From assembly GCA_026874595.1 (NCBI GenBank), contig CM049310.1, forward strand, positions 15,478,058 to 15,542,057: 64,000 bases of DNA, given 5' to 3'. Source of the stretch: Sipunculus nudus. Its lineage: Eukaryota; Annelida; Sipuncula; Golfingiida; Sipunculidae. The position numbers and the translations under genes were made by a program. The stretch's first letter is position 1; every line of letters begins with the position of its first letter. The notes under the pieces are model-generated. The model ran no database searches. It worked only from the letters and a program-made list of their open reading frames with translations, and had not been told where the DNA came from. Below, in pieces: positions 30,101 through 42,100 of the stretch.

Positions 30101-33100
30101 CATTTTCAGCACAATGTAGTTGCATAGATTGCAAACCCCCCTCAAAGCTGTCTCGCAGTTCTCGCACTTCCTGACTCACAGAAACTGACTTGAGAATAGT
30201 TTGAGATATGTTTGAGAAGGGTTTGAGATACCAGCGCGCCTCTGCGACTATTTTGCAAGAAATTTTGTTTTATCCAATTTTTTTGACATGTTCAAAATTT
30301 GTGCGACAAGTTGGCAACACTTAGGGAATCATGCAAGGAAATTGAGAACCGCCTCTAATGTTCTAAGACACTTTTGAGACTCTCTCGCGAATGCATTCGC
30401 AATTTGTCCCAAAGCTGTCGCAGCCCAGTGATATACAGGCTTTACACAGAAAATTGGACTGTACTGCTTTGTCAGGTATACATTCCACTTTGTACCATTC
30501 GAGTTTAATCTGTGAAAGACACACAAAAAGATTTGACCTACATTGTTTTTAAATATAAAGTGAATATTTCATAAAAATTGGCATATATACAAGGAATTTG
30601 AATGTAATAGGAATTTTTGTGAAGTGTGACCTGACTGTCATCTTCTGACTCAAGGTGGGGTAAGTGATACACCACATCAATAAGAGTATATCTACATTTT
30701 GTATACAAAAAGCATTGATGACCTGTCACTTGGCGCATAAAGAGGTCATTTTATCTGTGTGGGTTCCTATGTCAGCCAGTATATACATCCTTATTCAGTA
30801 GTCATCATGAAAGAAGCCATTGTAGACACTTATAATGTACTGACTTTAGCATAGGTATTATCATTCACAGCAGGTGATTGAGTCAGTAAGTAGTCGACAG
30901 GCTATGTTGGCTCAGTGTGATACACCTACAGCATATTCATGGTGTATTTACTGTCACATTATGACCTCTTGTGAAAATCCCGAAAAAGGTCCCTGGCAAC
31001 TGTAACACCCAATACTGGTATCTTTGTACCACAATATTGTCTTACTCTGTCATGTGGTATCACTTCATTCAAATCGCCAAAGTCACACACTGTACCAACA
31101 ATTGTTTACATGGTTAAGCTGACAGTTGAAAGCTCTTTGATACTTGAGAATCCAAGTCATGGTTACTTTAGAGTCATCACTTAATAGTCTGGTATGTAGT
31201 CCAAAGGATTTTCAAGCTGCTGACAAACACCAGTGACAAAGTTTATGGCCACATGCATTCTACAGCCATTCTTGGTACAGTCACCAAATAATACTTGAAT
31301 CAAAGTTCCTAAGATCGATCATGCTTTGCAAACTATTGGTAACCATTTACCAATACCATATTTAATGTGAGAGGTTTCGCTGCCAAAAGCAATCATCTGG
31401 TAATATCCAGTAGCTTCAGGACCGAGGGCACAAAGTAAATTTTTTTTTTTTAATTTGTATCTTTCATTCTATAGCTATTCTAAGTACAATCACAAGTACT
31501 TGCATGTTACCTCAGAATTAAGTTTTAATAGCTGCACTAAAGGTTTTTTTATTCTTTAAAAGCAATGATGAGGGATAATTGACTACTTCCAAAACAGGTA
31601 AAGCAGGTACAAAACAGTCAGCTTCTTATCTTTTAAATTTATAATGGTCATGTTCTCATGACAATTCATGAATAAATGACAAAAATGTTTGTGAGCAGAG
31701 CATTGTGCACCCTTGGTTAATATGATCAATTCAATTAAGTACATGCTGGCACTTTTTAAAAGACTAGAACTTTCAAGGTCACATGTTCAAATCTTTTTAA
31801 ACCTTCACCAGTGGTAACCTGGTAAATATTCATAATTACATCTCTGAATTTTTTTATAAGTTGGGAAAGGTAAAAGGTACCAAGTGTACATATGGAAGTT
31901 ATACCCCTTTCACACTTGTCTTACTTCATAAAAAAATCATTTTAATTCATGATTTTGGAGGAAATGTACTGACACTATTGACTGATGGAGTTTTGGAAGT
32001 TAGTTAAAATGGTCAGTGACTGAAACCCCTGACTTTTACCTTTCTATGGATATTTTAAGTAGTGATCGCCGATGATCCTAAATTACTATATAGACATGTA
32101 GGCTATGGAATTATGACAATTATTAGCCTGAATATAGGCATACATGTCAGTTGAGATGATGCAACCAGTCTATATATGGTCCGAAAGTTCATACTTCTAA
32201 ACAATCAACTACTTCTGACTATCTGTCGGTAGAGGTCAACTGATTATCTAGTAGAAAATTTCTACTGATGATTGATCATGAAATAACATCCAATCCCAAC
32301 ACTAATTTAAGACAAATAGTGACACAAATAAAATAAACAGCAGCAAATATGTGATAGCTCCAAGGCAAGCAATAACCTGTGTAATTGCTCTGGCAATATA
32401 CTGATCAACTGTCCTAAGATACCCAAATATCATCCCAGTGTTTCGTGTATAAAGTCAAATGATTTAACATACATGCTGGATTACATACCAATACTGTTGT
32501 TTGGTGTGAATGTAAAATCAATGTGCTCAGCTGTACTGCTGTATCTATTAACTGGTTTTAAGTGGGAAAGTAATACAAGATAACATAATTGTATAAAACA
32601 GACCCAATGACAAAACATGATGTTTTATTTAGTATCAATTTTTCTTTTTCTAATACAATTAAGCTAAGATTCCTGCAACAGTTAACCTATGTTGTTGTGG
32701 CTAGTTCATTTGCTTAAATTGTGTGGTACAGTTTTGCAGTTTTGCTATATGGTCAGAGTGAAATTATGATGGATGAGATGTCATATCTGTACCTCAACTG
32801 CTTCAGCTTATACGCGGAAATTGTAATAATATTACTATATCATTTTTTATCTAATCTTTCCAGTTTATATGATCATGATCATAATACCCGTGTTTCCATC
32901 TCGGAGTCAAGTATGCCTAGAAGGAATCTTCACAATTTAATGAAATACACATCAGTTGACTAGAGGTTGTTTAGAATACTTTACTAGCTTTTATACCAAG
33001 TTGACAGGCAGCTTTCATATCAACAAATCCACCAAACTGACATTACATATTATCATATATATACATTATCAAATATGTATTTTAGAGGGTGAATAAAGAT

Positions 33101-36100
33101 TATCATAAAACAGCAGACAGTCCATCATTATAAGCTGAGCAAACTCTTTTCTACAGACTGACAGTATGTGAGAGCCATAATTTCCTGACCTTCATCATTG
33201 GCATTATTTTGAATGAAACCACTCTTTATATCACAATGGCATGTCTATGCATTTGACCTGTTAACAAATTTCCAAAGTGGCATGTGGGACCTTCCCCCTT
33301 TCCTCATAATGACAGCCTGCCTGCTGACATACACAGAAGGCCTTTTGTTTTGCTTGTCTGTTTAGAGCCAGGGCTCAAGTAACCATGTAATATAAACATA
33401 GGCTGAAGATAGGGGTTGATAACCGCCTGGTCTTACCACTATACTCTAAATCCCTCTGGGGACCAGACATGCCTATTATCTTATCAAGATATCCCATAAT
33501 AACATGCACTTATTCCACCTGGACTTCCATAAAAACCTGTAGTGTTTCCAGCTCTCAGTCAAGTATGCCTGGAAGGAATCTTCACAATTAAATGAAGTAA
33601 TTATTTCAGCCTTCACAAGAGCCTTGTATCACAGCTTTTATGACAAATATTCAAAGTTCAGCTTTGCTTAATATTCAGCACAAAAACCTGTCATATAGAC
33701 TCTTCTGAAGAAATCTCTAAAAGAACCAGCACATTATTTCATGCATGACAACTAGTAACTGTTCAACTAGTAACTTTCATTCACCAGCACATTATTTCAT
33801 GCATGACATGTAAAACTTGCATACATATGTTGAAGTTTGCAATGAACTGTTCTTTTTTCTGTCTATGATTTAACTAACTTTTATTTCCATTATAAAAATA
33901 AATATTGGCTCCACAATGTTCAACTGCCCAATGATTTTTGGGAAGAAATATAAATTTTGATGCAAATCTTCAAGACATAAAATATAAATTTGACAATGGT
34001 CATGCTATATTCTTTAAGCTTCAACAGATTCAGATTCAGGCTTTCTAACACCATTTGTTCATATGTATGGGACATCAATATATCACAAAGAAAAACCTAG
34101 CACAACTGGAGAAAGCCTCATATTTTTTCTAACAACGTCTATCATATTTGTCATAATGCAATCATTTTACAGTAAAAACCATAGGACATAGCAAAGGACA
34201 GTCCTGGGTTTACTGCCAAACCTGTATAGCTGCCACCCCCTTGTCAAATGAGCCCAGGCAGAAATATGCAGGATGGGTGAAACTGACAAGGATCTGATTA
34301 CAGGGGCAAAAGTTTATCCAGTAGCATGTTTCTGTACAGTCCCCTGGACCATGGAGCTTGCTTGGTCTTGAATCTTTAGAGTGAGAAGTAAGATGTTGAC
34401 ACAAGGACAACAGCTGGACTGTGTGCTGTTGCATCGTTTTAAATCTGCATTATTTCATTAAAAATTCAGCCTAAAATTTACAATCGTGTATTTAACATGT
34501 TTAGCTGTGCAGTAATGCCACTTGGTTGGGAGTAGGGTGTTAAATGATATAGCTCATCTGCTGTATGGCAACACATTCTTGTGTTGTAAAAGCCAAGCCA
34601 CAGTCACTCAGAATGGTGATTCACCATAATAATATTTGGACTGTTGCAGCCAGGTTAGACAGAAGTAATGTTATTTATATTCAAAGCATATCACCCTAGC
34701 TGTGCAAGGCAAGCACTATGCAGACAATACTGAGACTCCTTGGAGACACAGCCTGAGCAAAGGCAATTTATACATTCACATTATTTGAAGTATTATAAGT
34801 TAACTGTAAATCACACATGTTTGACACAATGTCTGTCTAAACATTATACACATGGACTACGCTGAGTTAAAACCTGAGTTAAAACCTGGTAATGCTGTCT
34901 TATTAAATCTTGACACAAGTTTATTTTATTTTTCACATCATTTCTAATACAATTAAACTTAAGGCATTATATTAAGTTAGTGGAAGAATCTGATTATGGT
35001 TGAATGTTCTTCAGAAAGAAAACTGAAGTTTATGATTTAACAAATATGTAGAAACATTTAATCAGGCATTTTGAGGCAAACCAGATGTGAGCATAAAGAA
35101 ATAGCTTACACGGAAATCTAACAAGAGCTAGAGCTATAGTCTGGACACAAGTACAAAAGAGAACCAGACCATGATCTAGATGTACAAGCATTTAATCAGT
35201 AAAGAACAACAAAGCTTTCTTGGCCAAGAGCAAGTTCATTAGTTGCTTTTGTAATGAGTTTAGGATAACAAAGTAACTAAGACAAGAAGGCACCCAGTTA
35301 GAGTACAATGCCACCAACTAAAGTTTCATAAACTTCCACTTTAAAAAGTAGTTAATTATTCATTTTTTTTGCTTCATTATGCAACCATTCATTTTTTTGC
35401 TTCATTATGCAGCCAGTCTTCATCCAGATGATCTATATGTAAAAGTTTATTGCTGACAGTTCCATTAAAATAACAAACTGATTTAAGTCTGGCCTAAACC
35501 CTAACCCAATAGTTACTAGAACTACACATTTCCTTGCCCCATTATAGTAACAAGTTCTTACACCAGATGACCACATGAGTGAAGTTCCTTCCTGAGAGAT
35601 GTAGTTAAAGAACAATTAAATGAGGTCTGGCCTAACCCTGATCAAGATCTGCTCCAGAGCTATCTTCGTTAAGAGTTAGTCTGGATCCTAAAGATGGTCT
35701 GTCTGGTCTTGACATCTGGATCCAGATATAAAATACAAGTTTACTTGAATCAATCCCTTGGGCCTCACGATGTAATTAACAGAAATCTATCCAGAATATT
35801 GTGAGAAATCTTGTTTATGAACAATCTAGTAAAGAACAATCAAGCAGCTGTTGTCCCCTTCGAAAGAATATCAGGCTAGGGTCAGGCAAATCAATGTCTC
35901 CTGGTTTCAAAGTCGGAAGCCGGTGAAAACATACACACATAGACAAGAGGACAGACAGATGTACAGATAAATATATGATGCCACTTGTTGCAAACAGTTA
36001 CCAGGGATGGTATAATGTGTTGTCCATTCCCATACCATACAGGAACAGTCACATAACCACTGGATGAATGTTTTTGATAATCATATAGACTTTACCTCTC

Positions 36101-39100
36101 ACCCCAGCCGACCGTCACCTGTCCATGTATTTTACCCCATGTTCCGCTTCTTTGAGCCTCAAGACATGCAGGAAGCATTCTGTTACACAGGCTGTGACAA
36201 GACCTTTTGTTTTGATCTGAAACTGGCAATATGTCTAACAGGTTTTATCTCATGAAAAAAGCTCTGACTGATGACCTTTCAAGTTGAGTGAAATAAAGAA
36301 GTAAACCAGAAGTCAAATAAAGGAACATGGGTTTGCTTCTGTGCAGAAATCAAACAGTGAAACTTAATTTTATGGACAGCTCTGTGCAATGGAACTGATC
36401 TACTGCAGGCATTATTTTGTTATGGGCATTGGAGAAAGTCCCATAAAATGCAGAGTTTGAGGTCTGAACCTCTCTTTTGTAGGAGCCTCTGTCACAGACG
36501 AATTACAAGGTCAATTAGTTTCTATAATCAGGAGGTTCAACTGATTATCTGTATAAATTTATTATCAGTTTAAACCAACACATCACATGTACAAGAGCCA
36601 CGTTAGACAGAAGCCAATTTAGAAAATGCAAGTACAGAATGCGATTCCATTTGCAGGGTAAAGCCACTAACCCACCATAATTAAACTCGGACGTGTGGGT
36701 ATTGGATGACAAGTACGTACTTGAACATCATGTTTTCCTGAAAGGAATAAACTCAGGCACAAATGCAGTAATTTTCATTCCTGAATATAAAACAGAAAGC
36801 AAACAAGCAGTGGAAAACAAACTCTCTCACAGATAGCATAAATCTATTACATGTTTACCTCTTGAGTGAAAAAAAAACAGAACAAAAGCAGACTTTATCA
36901 GAGACAACATGTTTTAGTCCTAAGAATTCAGAAAGCAAAGTAAAAGAAAAGGAAAGCACACAGCTGTCAGATTTCTTTTTCCCACTAAACTTGCCCAGGT
37001 GGTTAGCCATGGTTAAAGGCTCTTATTTATGAGAACAGCCAGGTTTCAATCTCTGTGTTAAGAGAACACAGGTGAAACAATAGCAAATAAGATTTGTGAA
37101 GTATACCCTTTTATGTGGAACATGGGAATATCAGCAACCATCTGTCCACCACATGTGTCACATACATAAAGATACAAGTGACAAGTGTTGACTGTAGCTG
37201 GGCACAGTGTCCATGTCACAGCCCATATGAAGAAAGTCAACCATGATGTGGCTACCATGAGATGCATGCAGGGTGTCTCTCAACACAAGCAGGACTATAA
37301 TAAGATCACTGGGACAGACTTGCACACAGATGCTCTGACTATCATGGCTAGCATATCAAGTGATGAGATTATTTACAGTTATCATGTTCATGATTTCTTA
37401 ACCACTATAAGTGTGAGTGATTTCTCAATTATTTAAGAAATATTTTGTAAACAACCTAAATCTCTTCTCTGAATAATACATTTTCCAATTTAGCATATCA
37501 CATGTCCCAATTCTAATTGATAAAACTGTACAAGCTGGCTCAGGAAATTAACTATTTCTAATATTTGCAGAACATTCCAATGATGGTCATATAATGATTT
37601 AATTGTAAATTTGCAGAACTTTACAATATCCTAAGCAAAAGATCTAGTTCTAATTTTGAATAATGACATAATTCTGATCTTATGGAATATTCCTATAAGT
37701 CTCATCAAATAACCTAATAATAATTTTATAAAACTTTCTTATATAGCCATTAAATGACTTTCTCAATTTCCAGAACTTTACAAAGTGTATCATCAAATTT
37801 ACAAATCTTAAGATATGACTACCACAAAAATATATTAAATATAAGCAACCTCAACAATGAAACATGCTTGAAATTATTTGATTAAGATCAACTTTAAGGT
37901 CTGAAACATAAAACTGGTTGCTTTCTTGCTATGACTTGAGAGCAATGTAAGCTAGCCTTCTGAGTGACACTCAAACCAAAATGAGAGGTTTTCCTTCAAG
38001 ATTAAGACATGATATGACTGGTTGGTATATGTCAAATAAAAAGAAGGCAAGATCAGGGAGCTGTTAAATAAATGTCCTCCTGTGCCCCACAACAATCTTC
38101 CACATAACTTAGAAACTGAATCATGTACTGACAGTATGAGTCATTTTTAAAATGAAGCAACACAGTATGCATTTTTCATTTTAAATCTTTTGAATGATCT
38201 GACTCCATAGGCAGGTTTTAATGAAGAGCTAAAGACATCTCCTTACGGAAATAAATAAGTTTACCAAAATTATAAATATGAGATTCTTAAACCAAGGCTT
38301 TGGCTATGACTTCTGGGTCATACAAAAACACTAGTACTAAAAAACCTGTGATGATACCATGCATATTCTATTCTTACTGCATGGTTATCATTGTCTTCTT
38401 TTGAAAACAATGTCAACTGCATGACATGTGCCAGCAAATCTTTAAAATGATAGATATCAAAACCAAATACTGTTAGAGATTTAAGTGATGAGCAACAGGC
38501 AACAATGTAAAGAATTTCTGATAATAAAGGAAGATGGCCATTAACCAGGAAGGTCTGGTTGTGGGTGAAGATTTCTGTCCTGGTCCTATGCCAGTGCAGG
38601 GCATTAAGAGGTGAGTACCAGCCTGCTATCTGTCTGTCTGTCAAGGGTTATTACAGCTGCTGATCTATCTGCCAGTTTGCTTTACAATGCACAGTTCCTA
38701 AAATCTTCCAAATACTTATACAATGCACAATGGTGCTAATATGACTTGGTTATAACCCAAACTCTATAGTTTAACACAGTATTTCACTGAATTTACAGTG
38801 TTTTTCTATTATCTTCTTATGAGCCCAACATACATCAATATCCAGGTTCTGTATAGGCAGAGTTAGAATACCAGTGCCAACTGATAACATCAAATGGTCA
38901 TATGGATGGTTGTACAGATAAGCTTTCATCAAATTCTTGGCTTTTAAAACAACTCCATTTCACGAACTGATGCTACACTTGGGAAATGACAGAAGTACTT
39001 ATATGACAAATGTATGTCTGGGAGGCTACTGAACAAAAGCAACAGTTTGTACTTACTATTTACTCCCTCATATTTGATTACTATTAGACAATACTGTTGA

Positions 39101-42100
39101 AGAAATACATTCCAATAATTAAAACCTTCCTTTATTTCATTTTTACCTACTGGTTGGAAATGCTAACTTACATTTTATTTTAAATGGCCCTTAGGGTAAA
39201 CCATAGGGAGCATTGTCAAACTAATTATCAGCAATGTTTTAGCAACTGATTATTGATAAAATAAAGACATCTTCATTACAAGAGAACATGTCAATTAAAA
39301 TTAATAAACATATGCCTCATCAATATTTTTATATGAATCTGTGCTCCTCATCAAGTGCCAGGGCATTGAATAAAATAGAAATATTTTCATTGATACTCTT
39401 ATTGGGAGTAGTAGTATGAATAGGATTATTATTGCTGTAGTTTTTTTTATAAATAACAATGGGGCCAGCCTAATGGTTAGATTTTTAATTGCCTTAAAAT
39501 AATGATGCCCTAACATCATCACAGTAATTTTACAAGACAAATAGTTTTAAACTAGAAATGTTCTGTCTGTTGAGTTGGTTCAAGCAACCTGTATGGTACC
39601 TATTTCATAGTACTCACAAATTTTTGTGAAAGCCCTCAATAATCATATCTGTTAAAGGTGAATTAAAAAAGTTGCTTTTAAGATCTGATATAACTGATAA
39701 TTTCATTCTCAGTGGACTATAGTTGCTAGCCTAGAAGGTTATTTGTTCTCCATTTGGCTGCTGGCCTTGTCAGGTACCAAATCACTCCTTGGTGGAGATA
39801 TTGTACCTCTTGTGAAGAAATGTGCAAGGAGTCTTATTGTGAATAGTGGTCTGAACAGGGCCAAAATCCACAACCTTAATGTGAAAGGTGGTCTGAACAG
39901 GGCCAAAATCCACAACCTTATTGTGAAAGGGGTCTAAACAGGGCAAAATATACAACTTTATTGTGAAAGGTGGTCTGAACAGGGTCAAAATCCACAACCT
40001 TATTGTGAAAGGTGGTCTGAACAGGGTCAAAATCCACAACCTTTTTGTGAAAGATGGTCTGAACAGGGCCAAAATCCACAACCTTATTGTGAAAGGTGGT
40101 CTGAACAGGGTCAAAATCCACAACCTTTTTGTGAAAGATGGTCTGAATAGGGCCAAAATCCACAACCTTATTGTGAATCGTGGTCTGAACAGGGTTAAAA
40201 TCCACAACCTTATTGTGAAAGGTGGTCTGAACAGAGCCAAAATCCACAACTTTATTGTGAAAGGTGGTCTGAACAGGGCAAAAATCCACAACCTTGTGGT
40301 TATATCTCATGCACTCTAACCATTAAGGCATCACACTCCATCATTTATATAATCATACCTGTTAATTAAAACCAGTAAAGCAAAACAGCTCTGGTTAATA
40401 TGGATTTAAACAAATATCTAAAAAACTGAACCCTGATTATCAGCTTATAAATAAAAATAAACCCATGCATGTACTCTTACTTATGCACATGACAGCCTGC
40501 ACTAGCCGATTTCCTTGTGACATACTATTCAGAAGTATACATATACTGCTATAATGAATACATATACAGAGTGAAATCATTTCTCACATCCTAGTTCTGC
40601 ATTTTAGATCTAATATTGTTTGTGATCACGAAAAGGAAATCCCTACTGGCTGGACTGGAAATGAAGACAGTGGGAACCCAATGACCTATGTCCACAGCAG
40701 TGATCAATCTAGGCTGAGGAGGGATGAACATTAACCGACATCTGATCCAGCTAAGAAATCCTCAGCATGGCAAGTCGTGATGTGAGGAATGCCCCAGGAT
40801 GTGAACACTGCTGACATTGCTCGATAAAAGATCCTAGGAACCTGTGGTCTGGGGCTACCAGCACCAGCCCGGCTCCTAATGAGCCCTGCTAAAGTTCACT
40901 TGCCCACCCCAGTTTACTTGCCCACCCTGTTGGAAGCACCTACAGGTTTTCATGCAGACATGATGCTTTGACCTATGAGTATCGTAATCCTGACTTTCCA
41001 ATGGTCAATACTTTTGCAAATTTCACCTACCCTTGTAGATCTTTTCTGCACAAAATGTATAACTGCATTTTATCAAGAACTGAGTTAACATGTTCACATT
41101 TTATCTGAACCTTTCTGCTTAACTGATACTGAATGTATTTGCCATTTGTCAAATAGTGATTTAAGAACCCATAAATTTCATAACTTAGTTGACCTATTCT
41201 GCAAAAGTTAAAATAAAATTCATAGCTAATCATCAATTAAATGATCCTGAAACAAAATTATAAACTCAAGGTTTAAGGGAAAAAATAATTCTTCCTGCTG
41301 CTGTTATTTTCAAATGCTTAACATAAACTGCAGATGGTCATTAATTCTGAGCACCCATTTGACCCGCACTGGATCCTACAAGGGTACTCTGTAAGAAACA
41401 CAGGGTACTATTTTACCACCAGCAGGTACTGGTTAAACAAGGCCACCCCACATGCTCTGTACCACCTGGTCCAGGTAGCAGGCTCATACACAGATAGCTG
41501 GACTACATCCATACCAGTCAAGCATATACGTCTTTCACCCAGTCTCTCTAGATAGATGAAGAAGGGAAGAGATACAAATAGAAAATGAGATTAGATATAC
41601 CCATATAATTACATGTTCCCTTTTTTTCCCTTACTTTTTTTCCAAACCTTTCATGCATGCCTCTGACTAAGCTAGTTTTTATCTGGGCAAGCTTCATTCA
41701 CAGAGTTGTGTTGAAAACATGCATGGTCGCAAAAAATTGTAAAAGGGTCCCAATCACCTATAAAGCATGTCGAGTTAACACAAACAAGGCCTACAGGCCT
41801 AATGCGAACCTGTGCATATGGATATACACCAGGTATAACGCTTCAGTGCTGAACCATTACTTTTCATATATATGAACAATGCAAGTACTAAACATTTTGA
41901 ACAAGAAACAATACACAAACATCACTGCTGAAATTCTGGCATGGGTGCACACAACACAAAAATTATTGTAGGTGGCACCATCAGTCTTGTATACAACAAA
42001 GCTATTTGACATGTACACATATGCCCAATTTCAGGCTGATATATCAAATTCTTCTGTAGAATTAAGCAGGTAAATACACTTTGCAAAAGTCATTGTAGAT

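Larger units (their letters stand above)
30437..39847. other. Intron 3: mostly unique AT-rich sequence
   Basis: No gene seen. Small local duplications lie at 32896/33548, 33726/33784 and 35357-35415. A possible decayed tRNA-like segment lies at about 36998-37060. Open frames are all short and unrecognised. Confidence 0.65.

Noticed and set aside
36998-37060. tRNA gene-like sequence (GGTTAGCCATGGTTAAAGG ... GGTTTCAATC)
   Set aside because: Arms do not pair well and the B box is degenerate; at best a decayed SINE fragment.
39782-40319. Long periodic open frames on both strands as a repeat-protein gene
   Set aside because: They are direct translations of a 42-bp minisatellite whose length is a multiple of three. 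There is no flanking coding sequence or splice signal.
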